Assembly (NCBI RefSeq): GCF_026914185.1
Contig: NC_070565.1
Coordinates: forward strand, 5,456,001 to 5,520,000
Source of the DNA: Puccinia triticina
Taxonomy: Eukaryota; Basidiomycota; Pucciniomycetes; Pucciniales; Pucciniaceae
Reading direction: 5' to 3'
DNA: 64,000 bases
The notes beneath the pieces were generated by a model. The model saw only the letters and a program-made list of their open reading frames with translations. It ran no database searches and had not been told where the DNA came from. This document shows, one piece after another, positions 32,214-43,806 of this stretch. Both the position numbers and the translations under genes were made by a program. Every line of letters begins with the position of its first letter. The stretch's first letter is position 1.

Positions 32214-33375
32214 CCGCCCGGGGCTCGCGGTGGCCCATCGGAGACGGGATCAGACGCTGCGACGTCGTCCACGGGCGCCGGCATTGGACCTAACAGGCGC
32301 CGTGCGCCTCGAGACGAGGAGGCCGTTCCGGTGTAGCCTTGGCTTCTGCTGCGCCCGAGATCCCCCGGGACATTCTTCCTCCCCGTCTCCCCTTCCTTAT
32401 CTCCCCAAAACGACGCCGTCCGTCTCTCTTTCTTCCGGATATATGTGTGTGTATAGTTTCTTTCATCTTAGACGTGCGCGGATAGGAGGGGGGGGGGGGG
32501 GTGGGGTAAAGGCAGAGAGGAGAGGGGATGTGTGCCTCTATCAGTGTTGATACATATTCTGCTGTTCCCTGTCTCCACAGCTGTCCTATACATTCTCTCT
32601 CTCTTGCTCTCTCTACAAGGTGTGTGTATATTTCATGACAGGTGCAGCTCATAAAACTTTTATCACAAGCCAAGCTGGTCATCCTACTCTAAGTGCAGCA
32701 GTATTGTAATTCTGCTAGAACTAAGCATGAAACGTGTCATCTGTTAGCAGTGCTGTGATATTGCTAACATTTCCAGCCAGAAAACCCTAGCAGCAGTTCA
32801 GTGTTAAACAGCTATTGTAGCAGAAAAATCTATTGATAGCAACTAAAACCACTGGAATGCAGTGTAATATTTTGTCTCAGCTTTGAGCAGTGTTGAACTC
32901 AGCTAACCATTTCCTCCAGAAAAAATGACTTCTGTGTTGCATTACTTCAATTTTCAAGTGGAAAAAGAAATCAAATGCTACTGAGAGGTGTAGAACTGCT
33001 AAAGTCTGGCTAAAATCACAGAAAATGAGGGTTGTGGCAAAGGCAACTATGCTTGCGCAATCTGGTCATTTAGAACAGTGTAGTATGCAACCCACCTTTG
33101 TCAAATGGATTAGTGGTTATTTAGAATACAAGATCAAAGATATTTGTGTATTGTAGCAAGCTATACAATCCAGGTGTTTTGTATTGCTAAGCTGATAAAA
33201 GACACCCACTACCAGTTTATTTGTATTAAAAAAATGATACAATACTCATAATTGGTCCAATATTGTATTGTATCAGTTTCCCTTTCAATTGAATCACAAG
33301 GTAGAAAGTAGGATTTATATATCTGATAATGCATAGTATCCTGTGTATGGACCATACACAGGCCTGATGTCAAAT
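32214..33375 (+). other. no gene; probable Helitron interior
   Basis: GC-rich to 32560 with a G run near 32488, then AT-rich intergenic-type sequence. No coding region recognised. It lies between the FAS fragment and the Helitron 3' end. Confidence 0.4.
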
Positions 33376-33576
33376 TAAGGTGTTCAAAGTTGAAATCATA
33401 AAATTTTCATTACATAAAATTATAAAATCATAAAACTTTCAAATGATGATTTTATATGGACCATTTTAGAAAGGTTGCTCTAATTTGAGTGTTTGGGTGT
33501 ACAAATTTTTTTCAGCTTAGAATTTTATGATTTTATGGTGTTATGATTTTATGCAAGTCATCTTTGAACACCCTAA
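33376..33576. mobile_element. MITE with GGTGTTCAAAG termini
   Basis: About 200 bp with inverted ends AAGGTGTTCAAAG and CTTTGAACACCCT. The interior is made of ATAAAATCATAAAA-type inverted runs and can fold nearly end to end. No coding. Confidence 0.75.
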
Positions 33577-33721
33577 ATCTATAGCAAGAGTTGCCATGGT
33601 GGAAGGAAGTAGTTTCCCAAAGATGTGGGAGGACGTGTTGCATTATGAATTGAGCACAGCTGTGTTTATTGAAGGATTGGATGGGATTAGGGGGGAGTGG
33701 CAATAGGCCCTAAATCTTGCA

Positions 33722-33746
33722 GCGGCGTAGCCGCCTTGGCCTCTAG
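33722..33746 (+). mobile_element. Helitron 3' terminus downstream of the FAS fragment
   Basis: Hairpin GCGGC-GTA-GCCGC (33722-33734), then CTTGGCCTCTAG and a following T. Same signature as at 17313. The element extends left, in the same direction as the FAS fragment 1.5 kb upstream. Confidence 0.72.
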
Positions 33747-33794
33747 TTATCTAAATAAAAACAAAAATACCTACTGAATCAGAATAATTCTACT

Positions 33795-34466
33795 ATGTCT
33801 CCTCCTTCTCTCAGAACTCGAGGTTATAATGGAAGAACTCATACATCAGACCCAGGCAGAGGATTTCCACCTGCGTCAGTTCTTCCACATGCTAAACAAC
33901 CTGTAGCAGAAAGAATTATTTATGCTACAAAGAAAGGAAAAACTAAAAATACATCTTCTGCTAATAGTCTTGACGGAAGAGAAGTTTGAGAGCTACTATT
34001 ACAGGATGAAAGGTTACAAGACGTGGCTCAAGGACGTGCGCAACCGCAGCAGCCATGCAGCAATAATAGCGCATCTCAAGTATTGCCGGGCGGATTTCCA
34101 GGCGATGATAGACCTCAAAGGTTTAACAACCACCTTGAAGAGGACAAAAGATTGGAATCCAATGGAGATCAGCTCAGACTCTCTCCTGCCGTCCCGCAGA
34201 CGAAAACACTCTCCATTAAGAAGCCCCCAGCGCCGCAGACCAGCTTCAAGACCCCAATCACGCAGGGGGAGAAATGTGAATTCCAGACACCCGCGGAATA
34301 CTGGGCGCAATCAACAATGGCGCAGTCAAATTTACAAAGAAATGATACGCCTGGGCAGATCCCTCCAAGGCACTTTTCAACATCTCGATCAAGGCAAAAT
34401 AGCCCGCCAGGAGCGTCAGATGGACCTAGATCCTTAAATAGCTCCCATTTTTTTAGTAGTAACTAG
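33795..34466 (+). pseudogene. orphan frame of unknown family, one internal stop
   Basis: A single forward frame from ATG 33795 (MSPPSLRTRG) to TAG 34464, broken only by TGA at 33987-33989. About 220 residues, rich in Gln, Pro, Ser and Arg, with a short helical segment ELLLQDERLQDVAQGRAQ. Its composition resembles a retroelement Gag N-terminus, but no zinc knuckle is present. It fills the gap between two oppositely facing Helitron ends. Confidence 0.4.
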
Positions 34467-34487
34467 AGATCAAGGCGGCTGCGCCGC
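34463..34487 (-). mobile_element. Helitron 3' terminus (minus strand)
   Basis: On the minus strand: GCGGC-GCA-GCCGC hairpin, CTTGATCTCTAG, then T. The element extends to the right. Together with 33722 it makes a tail-to-tail pair 716 bp apart. Confidence 0.7.
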
Positions 34488-35983
34488 TGTACTTTTAAGG
34501 GTACATATATATAGTAATACCACAATAAGGCTGCTTGTTGGGTTAATATGAGGGATCAAACCAGAATACAAAGTGGAAATGAGCCACAATTGTCCTCAAT
34601 TGAATGAATTCAATTAAACCCTCTGGTCAACAATGCCTTTCCCACTATGACATGCCCTGCCAGCCTCCCAAGAAGAACAAGTTCCACCAATAAACAAACA
34701 CTGCAAAAATAACTTGGTCAACTGCTTGCAGTTGACATGCAGGATACTCAAGCCAAGCTGCCATTGTAACTCCACATGAATGCAGAAGTGCCTTTGTTGG
34801 CACAGTCACTGTGCAAGGTGCACAGTGACTGTGCATTGAAGCTTGGGTTGAGTCAAACCTTGAGTAAGGCTGGTGTAACACCACAAGCTTCCTCAGAGTT
34901 GCCACATGTCAACTGCTCACATTTGACACAGTTTTTTTTGCAGTGAAATAATTTTATTATTATTCACAATTACTCCTATCAGACTTCAAATTCATATTAG
35001 CCATTCTTGGTTTTACACTTTGAATTCAGTACAAATATTTGAGATATTTGGATTCAAGTGTTCTAATGATTTTTTTTTCAGTGTCCAATACATTTAGCCC
35101 AATCATACTCAATAAAATTTCCTAGGCATGGCTATTGGGCGGGCTGGGGCCACCAGCAGGCCAGCCCAAGTTGGACCCCAACATTATTGGGCAGGCCAGG
35201 CCGGGCCAATTTCTCTCAAGTAGTTGCCCGGCCAAATATAGCTTTTTCCACAATCATAAAAACTTTATAATCCACTCAAGTCTATTGTAAATACTGTTCA
35301 CCATGACATTCAAATAGTACATACCTCACAATATCCAGCAAGCTCAACCAGTAACAAAGCCAACACTTCATCCAAGCTTCAATTACAATTTCAAGATGTT
35401 CATTTCCCTATACTCTTGCCCCTGCCATCATCTGATGACAGTTGATGATTTTAGTTCAAAGTTCAAACCACCTGCCAAATCACAGGGGGATTGCAGGGTC
35501 TAAGATACCTGGCCCCTGTGTACCCCTTTCTGGCGAAATGGCCTGACCTCCACCCTCCCTGATTTGCACTTGCCATCCCGTGATTAAAATCAACCCCAAG
35601 TTGTCTACTCTGCTTGCTGCATTCTAATCTTGAATTTTCAAGGCAGTTGCATTTCATGTCTAATATTGCAGGAAATGTTAAACATACCTTCTCCACAAAT
35701 TAGTGTCTTTATTCAGAGATTTGAGTCACAATTCAAATTCTTGTGCAGTGTGAACTGTGTTGCAAAGTCAGAATATTAGCTGTTGTGTTTTGGTGTTAAC
35801 TGTGGTAAAGAACATTGTGATTGATACCTCCTGAGCCTCCAAGGAAGATCAATTCAATTTCACCATTGCACACTATGTATTCCAGGAATTGGAGAACTTT
35901 TGCTTGACAATGACATCACATTTCCCTGTCATTGAATCCCAATTTCACTAAACAGTCCAGATGAGGAATACATACAAGCATTT
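34488..35983. other. no gene; AT-rich sequence with hairpins
   Basis: No coding region recognised. It includes the hairpin at 34800, a GGCC-rich block at 35130-35230, and otherwise featureless DNA. Confidence 0.45.
34800..34834. repeat. perfect hairpin, 15-bp arms
   Basis: GCACAGTCACTGTGC, loop AAGGT, then the exact reverse complement GCACAGTGACTGTGC. Weaker flanking pairing (GTCAACTGC on the left, CATGTCAACTGC on the right) suggests the centre of a small foldback. Confidence 0.9.
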
Positions 35984-36934
35984 TGTCAGCCACAGAGTAC
36001 ATGTCACAGTACCTTACACGTACCAAGTACCTGCAATTGTTCACATTACATATAGTACATTCCTTTTTACGCCTTTATTACATATGTATATCATTAGATA
36101 CAAGCTTAAGAATGTACTCCTGTTATACATTACATTACAGATAACCATAGTTAAATACAGTTACCATAATGTACTGTTGTTATGAGAGTTAAGTTACGTG
36201 CAACAGTAAGATTACAATACATTGTAATATTACTGTATACGTGAAATACCCCAAGACAGGTATCACTCATTTATCCCCTGTTACGCCTCAGTACCTATTT
36301 ACATAACATATTGGTTATGATATAAATACATAAACAATACATGATGTAATCCAATTCAAAGAGCACTGAATGGAATCAATGATTGGTTATGATCAGCTAG
36401 TGTACACAGCTACTGATCCAGGATCAGTACTGATCATTACACTTCCCTGATCATTTCCAATGTTGATCCTCATGAGGATCTGCTTCCCTTGAGCGCTTCC
36501 AGTTCCCCCCTGGTCCTGAAGCGCCTCCAAGCGCCTCATGTTCCCTCCTGCTCATTCCCCTCTATATAAACACGCCCCCCAGGACTGTTTATCCCTCAGA
36601 ATATTATTATAGCAAGGTTTAACACATACATAGTTAAACAGTGCCTTCATTCTCAACCATCATTCAATTCAGGAATACTCTCAACTCTTGATTACCCTTA
36701 CCTTTCTGTAGGTAAAACCACGAACCCAAGTTGAGTTATTCCTTGGATGCCTATTAACACCCTGTGTTGATCTGGATGCGCCTTAATTGAGCAAGCCTCA
36801 CAGTCAAGATTACTGATAGAGTGAAACCTTTTACAGGTCTTACCACGAACCCATTGGCCCATCCTTGGAAAATTACACTATCATCTTGCTAGTAACAACC
36901 TTCTCAGACACGGTTAGTTACCTACAGGCTGACA
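35984..36934 (+). mobile_element. solo LTR, family A copy 3
   Basis: 951 bp, TGTCAGCC...GGCTGACA, flanked by the 5-bp duplication CATTT (35979-35983 and 36935-36939). Closely similar to the copies at 6414 and 27192. It defines the intact ends of the family. Confidence 0.95.
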
Positions 36935-36939
36935 CATTT

Positions 36940-39170
36940 AATTAATCAGAAAGAAACTGAGAACCCAACCAGTCAAGAGATGTCACAAGCAAAGATTCAT
37001 GCTGACCAAAAATTAAAAGAAATAATATTTTCCTGCTGTCCTTTTTCTAATTGCTCAGAGCCTGAAGATAATCAAAAATGTGCTTGGAGACTCTAAAATA
37101 AATGTTCTTCACTCTGATTGTTACCTCAGGCCCATCAGATGTACCATCTTACCTCATATTCATCGTGGTGTCCTGGTCTAGTCAGGGTTTGATAACAACA
37201 GATCACAGTTGAAGCCTGTTCAAGGTTGAACAGGCTGAATGGCAAGGGCATGTTCCATCTGCTGAATCACCAGATAAGATAGGTGGGAGGGGGGGAGGGG
37301 ATGAGGAGGCGGGCGGTCGGCGACATCAACGAGGGTGACAAAAACCTTCAAGAGATTGGGTCAGATGGGCAGGTCGTTTTCTATAAGCAACTTCTTTTGG
37401 ATAATTTTGAGCGCCCCACGTGCTCGCCGGCCAGTTTGCGCGAGAGCTAGAAAGAGTGCAAGTCGAGAGAGAGGGCGGTCTCCGGAGCAGTGGGCCCGCG
37501 GCCAACAAAGGCACTCGCCGAGCTGGAGAGCGGACTCGGCTGCGAGCTAGTTGTAAACCAGTTGAGTCAACAAACTCAGATGAGGGAGCGGGGAGGCAAC
37601 ACCGGTCTGAATGAGTAGCCTGCCAAACATCTTGCAAAGCGCGAGTTTGCCAACACAGTCGTCGAGATTAGAGACGCGGGCGCCGCCGAAAGTGGCTGCA
37701 TAGACGAGTTTGTCAATTTTAGCTGTTTGGGAGGCGTATCATTGGCTGGAGTGAAATGTGGTAGGGAAAGCCAAGCGGCGGCGGACGCTGCGTCCCTGAT
37801 CCTGCCCAGGATCCCTATGTCCTATCCCCCCAAATCGTCGGTGCCGAGGCTGAGCTTTGGGAGCCCGTCGGCGATGAGCCGCTGGACCTGGGAGATCATC
37901 AAGCTTGGGTTGTAGTTCGATGTGGGACACTCGATTAGGCCGCATCATCTCTGCGCAAGTGACTTCACTTTGCTCCGCTTGAGATGGATGCACTGGGTGA
38001 GAATCGTCCGGTCGGTCAACACCCAGAGGTGTCGTAAGTCTCGGAATCTCGCTGTACGTCCAGTTCGCCGGAAAAACTTCCCTGGTATAGCCTATCTCCG
38101 AGAGCAGCTTTCTCAAAAGAACCTTCTTGAACAAACTAAGGTATTTTCAATTGCTTGGCGTCGAAGGGGTTGTCGGTCTCTGCAAAATCGCGGCTGAAAG
38201 ATCTGGAAAAGAAAACACCCAGAGAGAAAGTTTGTGAACGATGCTTGCTGGACTACATGCCAACCTCACTCGAGCAGAATCTATCGGTCATGATTAGTTG
38301 CCGTTTGAAAGACCTATATTCAAATCCCCCTGTGATTGGCGTACGTCTTGGATCCGGGTCGGTGAAGGTCACAGAGCTAACAGAGTGGAAAGCAAGGGGG
38401 AGCAGATTCATTCAGTTGGATGGTAGATCAGGGTATGGACAGTCTGGACTTACAATGTGAGTCATACCAGCCTCGTAGCCAAGCATTGTGGTGAGGTGGA
38501 CGGGCTAGTCATTCAGCACTTTGGGTAAACCAACCGTGAGCCAGGAAGTTGTGTTGTTGTTAGTTATCTGTGACGGCGGCATTTTTATGCGGCGGTGGCG
38601 TTTTTTGCCATGGCGGTGTTGGTGGCGCTGTTGCTGTGGAGTTGGTTGTGAACCCAGCGGTAAGTTGAACTCAAAGCATATAGCCCGCGGGTGGGACTCG
38701 GATATATAAACACCAGCTGGTCAAGCTGCTTTTGCCCCCAGGCGCATCCGTTTTTGCTGTACTTCCAGCTGGCGGTGCGTCCTCAAGCCCCCCCCCCCCC
38801 CGCTGTTGCAATTGCATATGCGCGGGGGCTAAAGTACTGGGCCCATGATGCATTCTGCCTTTGGCGCTGCAGGGGGCCCTTGATTACATATTGTTTGTCC
38901 CTTCCGGTGAGTTGGGCGGCAATGTGAGCCTGGGTGCAGCAGCTTTGGCTGGTGTTGGGCTGGGTTGCTGGTTGTGATTTTTTCCCATCTTGAATGGAAA
39001 AAAAAAAAACATTTTTTTCTTTTGTATTTTGTGAGCTTAGTATAATAGCATAAATTTGATGTTCTTTTCTATTTTTTTGAGCTTGTGGGGTAAATCATGT
39101 ATTTTTTTTCTTAAATGGGTCTATTATATGGGGAAACTCTTGAATTTTTTTTCTACAAATCTCTGGTTTT
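36940..39170. other. unassigned; GC-rich segment 37.3-38.9 kb
   Basis: Many overlapping open frames on both strands without recognisable domains; none is preferred. A C run lies near 38790-38802. The segment lies to the right of the Helitron end at 34463 and could be captured host sequence inside it, but no gene was identified. Confidence 0.35.
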
Positions 39171-40085
39171 AATAAACTTGGATGCCGGTACCATCACCAA
39201 TCTTAATGCGCTGGTGAAAAAAGACACGCCGTTTGTCTTCACCGAGCAGGCTCAACATGAGTTCGAGGAGCTTAAACGTCGTTTTACGACCGCTCCTATT
39301 TTGCGTCATTTTGACAGCTTGTTTCACACTCTGGTTGAGACGGATGCCAGCAATTATGCCATTGCGGATGTTCTTTCTCAGTTTGCGGAGGCCTTGGTTC
39401 AATCTTCAAAACACCCAGTGGCTTTTGAAAGCCAAAAACTAAAAGCCGGAGAACTCAATTATGAGATTCATGACAAAGAACTCTTGGCCATAATTTTCTG
39501 CCTACAGAAGTGGTGCACTTACTTATTTAGCGTGTCATCCACTTTTGAAGCCGTGACGGATCACGACGCACTCAAGTACTTCATGATCACTAAGGTTCTC
39601 ACTTGCCAACAAGCCAGATGGGCTGAGTTCCTTGGCCAGTTTAATTTTATCATAACTTTCCGCCCGGGCCGATTATCTTGTCCGCCAGACGCGTTGACGT
39701 GTCGCGAGGATGTCTATCCCAAGTCAGGGGAGACATTCGCGAAAAAAAACCCGGGCAATATTTGCCAACTCTTTAAAACTCAGGAGGACGGGTCCGTTTC
39801 ATTGTTTTCAATCTCCACAGACGAACTCGGAAATTGTGTGGACGCTTTCCGTTTGGCACAACTGAACGACCCAAAATTGAACACCATCATTGAAGACTTG
39901 AAGAAAGGAAGACGTTGCCAACATTTCAGCCTGGACGACAAGACAAATCTACTGCTCTACAACGATCAAATGCATGTTCCAAATGATGAGTCCATGAAGC
40001 TTGAAGTTTTTTTGAGTCGCCATGACAGTCCATTGGCGGGCCATTTTGGTCAAGACAAGACTCAACAGCTGATTTCTTGAGATTT

Positions 40086-40643
40086 TGTCAAATAGATAAT
40101 TCTGGCCGGGCTACAGCAGAGTTATGCATATGTATAATGGCTATGCATGCGCGGATGAGGAGTTAAGTTCACATTCCCGTCGCACGTGTGTGAATCCCCA
40201 GACTCGACAAGAACCACGACACTCGACCACCACCCTTAATCCACTGTCCGCTTCAACCAACCTGCCTGTTCCTAGTTCCGACTACCGCTCACTTTAAGAC
40301 AACCGAGATTTAGGAGGAGCTTGGAAACAATCAAGTGGAGGTATAGCTTATTCCAGCACTTGATCCCGTTCTTATTCCTCTTTTCCTCTCTATTGCTTAA
40401 TGTTGCTCACGTTTCTTCTTTCAGGCTTGTTATTGTTTCTCTCTCCCATTATAATCTCTCATTGTCTATATTATAGTCACAGATTGGACTAGAACAACTC
40501 AAGGTACTTGATGATTTCATTCCTTTTCTCATTATGTGCTCTTGCTTATTTTCTCTACCAATTTTTTGTTTGTTTCAAGTCTTTTTACTACTATTAGCTT
40601 TTGATTTAAGTTGCAATAAAGTGTTTGATCTCAAAAACCTACA
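40086..40643 (+). mobile_element. solo LTR inserted in the integrase zinc region
   Basis: 558 bp, TGTCAAATAG...AACCTACA, with 5-bp target duplication GATTT (40081-40085, 40644-40648). Removing it restores the Asp-Phe-Tyr-Trp codons typical of this part of integrase. No coding. Confidence 0.95.
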
Positions 40644-41244
40644 GATTTTTATTGGCTGCAAATGACAAGTGAAATTCGTGACTATGTCTCTAGTTGTTAC
40701 CACTGCCAGCAAAACAAGACTCCAAGACACAAGAAGTACGGCCTACTCCAACCTCTCCTGATTCCGCCACGTCCCTGGGAGTCTCTTTCCATGGATTTTA
40801 TTTCTCAATTGCCGGACTCAAACGGTTTCGACGCAATTCTTGTGATTGTGGACCGTTTCTCAAAAATGGCTCTTTTCATCAAGACTCATACTACAGCCAC
40901 TGCCGAGGACTTGGCCAACCTCTACGTCAAATTTGTCTTTTCAAAACACGGACTGCCTTTGAACATAGTTTTGGACAGGGGATTGCTATTTGTCTTGACT
41001 TTCCGGACTGGTCTGTGCGATCAACTGAAAATTACTTGCAATTTGTCCACAGCCTATCATCCAGAATCAGACGGGCAAACCGAGCAAATCAATCAAATCC
41101 TTGAGCAGTATCTTCAAATGTTTGTCAATTACCAGCAAGATGACTGGAGTACTTGGTTACCTTTAGCCGAGATTTCTTATAACAATTCAACCCATTCCGC
41201 CACAAAATACTCTCCCTTCTACACTCTTTACAGACGACATCCGG

Positions 41245-42440
41245 TGTAGGACTCGTGTGGGGCACTAAATATAATTTGGTGAAATATCCGCTGAGGGGGA
41301 AATAAATTGCTTAATAGGTTGAAAGGCTATTACAACTTACAGGTGGTTTGAAAGACCTGCCCCTCTAATAATACTATGCAAATATCTAAGAGTCTTGTAA
41401 TCAATATTTATAAAGATATGGCTGATTCCAAGATAGATCTTACTTTCATATAGTAATCTCTATCAGACCTAGATCACTTGATTCAACAGGCTAGCAAATC
41501 TGTTATAACTTCTTCGCACGCAGGTAATATACTTACTTTGTTATCCTCGTACTACACATTACTAATATGCTGTTTAACTCAAACTTGTTGTTGTGTTATG
41601 CTTGGTTCTACTACTGCCAAAACACTAATACTGCTACTAAAATTCTACGCTACTTGTACTAACCACTAATACCACTAATAACCACTGCTGACTAAACTAA
41701 CTACTGTGACCAAACCTTCCTAGGCTGATGCTAACTAAACTAACTAACCACTTGTGACCAAACCTCTGTAGGCTGATGGGGAAACATCTGATGAGGGGAG
41801 AAAGGGCCTCCTTATATATTGAAGGGTGAGGGATTTTTGCTCCAGGGAAGCTCCTCATGAGGGATTATTGCTGCAGGGGATCTCAACTACACAGCCTCTC
41901 ATGCATGTACTGCGCTGCATGTACAAACAACAAGGGGTTTATGCTGCAGGAGACACTCAACTACACAGCATGTGCATGCGTGTGCTGCACTGCCTTACAA
42001 ACAATGAGGGATTTATGCTGCAGGAGACACTTCCTGTACAGCTTATCTGCCTGCATATGCTGTTCTACATGTACAAACAATAAGGGATTTATGCTGCGGG
42101 AGACACTTCCTGTACAGCTTATCTACCTGCATATGCTGTACTATGCGTACAAACAATGAGGGATATATACTGCATGTGGCGCTTGAGCTACACAGCACTT
42201 TCATGCATGTACTGCGCTGCATGATGTCATGTGTTGCTATGCAACCAAGCCATCTTCCATCCTCTTCCACACACTCTGCATCCATTGTCTAACCTGTTCC
42301 ATTCTTAATGTTGGGTGTCAAGGCCTCTCCTCCCATCTTGCTCCTTCTTCCCTTCTTTCCCCGCACTGTATTACACACTCCCTCCACTATAATACCTCTG
42401 CAATGGGCTTTTGGCATTGTCACGCATATGGAACACCACA
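41245..42440 (+). mobile_element. 1.2-kb solo LTR with 4-bp target duplication
   Basis: TGTAGGACTC...GAACACCACA, flanked by CCGG on both sides (41241-41244, 42441-42444). Removal joins His-Pro-Val-Phe-Asp in frame. It contains about five copies of a 75-bp tandem unit. Its ends resemble the LTR at 52269-53308, which also leaves a 4-bp duplication. Confidence 0.88.
41828..42180 (+). repeat. 73-76-bp tandem repeats inside the LTR
   Basis: GAGGGATTTATGCTGCAGGA and variants begin at 41859, 41932, 42006, 42082 and 42158, each followed by GACACTT..., a CTGCATATGCTG-like block and ACAAACAA. A shorter first copy starts at 41828. Confidence 0.9.
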
Positions 42441-43040
42441 CCGGTTTTTGACTCAATACACGTGGACGACTCAAAACCCGCCTCCGACTATCTGAAGAAA
42501 ATCGAATCATCCCAGCAAGACATCAAGACAAATCTGCAGGCCGCCAATAAACAATATAAAGCAGCAGCTGACCGACATCAACTCAAACCTCCAGTTTTTT
42601 TGGTGGGCAACTTGGTCTGGCTGGATTCCTCAAACATCAGATTGACCCAACCAACAAAGAAACTCTCAGAAAAGAAATTTGGGCCTTTTGAGATCACAGC
42701 GGTGGTCTCAAAGAACGCTTTCCGCCTGAAACTACCGAGCTCTTGGTCGCGGATTCACCCAGTCTTTCACGTTTCTCTTCTTTCCCCTTCAGTTCCGCCT
42801 TTTCCCGGAAAATCTCAACCACCCCTGGAGCCTGTTGAGGTGCAAGATCACCTCGAGTGGGAAGTTTCTGCTATTCTTGATAGCCGGCGACAACGGGGGC
42901 GACTTCAATACTTGGTTGAGTGGTCTGGCTACATGGACGACTCAGACCGCACAACTTGGGAGCCGGCCTCAAACCTGACCAACTGTCCAGATCTTGTAAA
43001 AGATTTTCATTTGTCTTACCCGGATAAACCTCAACCTTAA

Positions 43041-43806
43041 TATCATCAACTCAACATTTCACCCTATTTCTGTCTTTTTCTTCTTCCAATTTTTTTTATT
43101 TCTTTCCTTTTCCTTATTAAAAACAAAATATCAACCAATCAATTATCAACTCGTCATAATGTCTTTTCAAGCATTTCAACCTCAAATTTTCGACCTTTGC
43201 CAACCTCAAATCTTGCTTTTATCAACTCCAATTTGACCTATTGGTTTCTTTTTCTATCTCAGAACTCTCAACGTTTCCAATCATCTCAACAAACGTCTCA
43301 TTGTTTTCACATCAACAAACAAGAATCATCAGTCCTTTTTTCTTTTAATTTGCGGTCCTTCAAAATTCTATTCATCAATATTCAATTTTACCTCACAAAA
43401 TTCTATTCATCACTATTCAATTCTAATCATCACCATTCAATTCTATCTTAATTCATCAGTAAACCAAATCAACAATATTCATTTTAAAAAAAAAAAAATC
43501 TATGAAATCTCAATCACAAATCTCATTTGCCTTTCTTCTTCGAATCACTAAAATCGTCTCTTCTCTCAATCACAACTCTCTTCGGTACTTGACTTTTTTG
43601 GTAATCTCTCGGCGTTTGGTCTTGGGTTTGGACGACAAGCGTGGATTGGGCAATGGGGTTGCTGGACTCGGGAATGCGGTTGAGAAGGGTTGTAGGGTGG
43701 ATGCGATGTGTGGTTTTGGTGGGGAAGGGATTGTGGATGGTGGATTACTTGGTTACTCTTTTTTTGTTTGCTCTTTGGACCTTTGCTTTTTTTCAACCCG
43801 GGCACC
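43041..43806 (+). other. 3' untranslated region of the chromovirus
   Basis: AT-rich, with repeated ATTCAATTCTA/ATTCATCA motifs (43360-43460) and an A run at 43487. A purine-rich stretch GGTGGGGAAGGGATTG near 43717 could be a polypurine tract but is not next to the LTR. No gene. Confidence 0.45.

Larger units (their letters stand above)
39178..43040 (+). pseudogene. pol: Ty3/gypsy chromovirus pol C-terminal half, split by two LTRs
   Basis: Three coding pieces form one pol. 39178-40085: end of RT, RNase H (ETDASNYAIADVLSQF, YEIHDKELLAII, FITFRPGRLSCPPDALTCR) and the start of the integrase zinc region (SRHDSPLAGHFGQDKT). 40649-41244: integrase (CYHCQQNKTPRHKKYG, MDFISQLPDSNGFD, AYHPESDGQTEQINQ, YNNSTHSATKYSPF). 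42445-43040: C-terminal integrase ([21 protein letters not shown]) and a chromodomain ([19 protein letters not shown]). Frames join exactly when each insert and one target copy are removed. Other damage: TGA at 40078 where Arg is expected. RT catalytic residues, protease and gag are missing to the left, where the element is truncated near 39178. Confidence 0.92.

Noticed and set aside
37270..38900. Possible host gene in GC-rich DNA
   Set aside because: Frames of 60-130 residues on both strands, none with a recognisable domain or consistent splice pattern.
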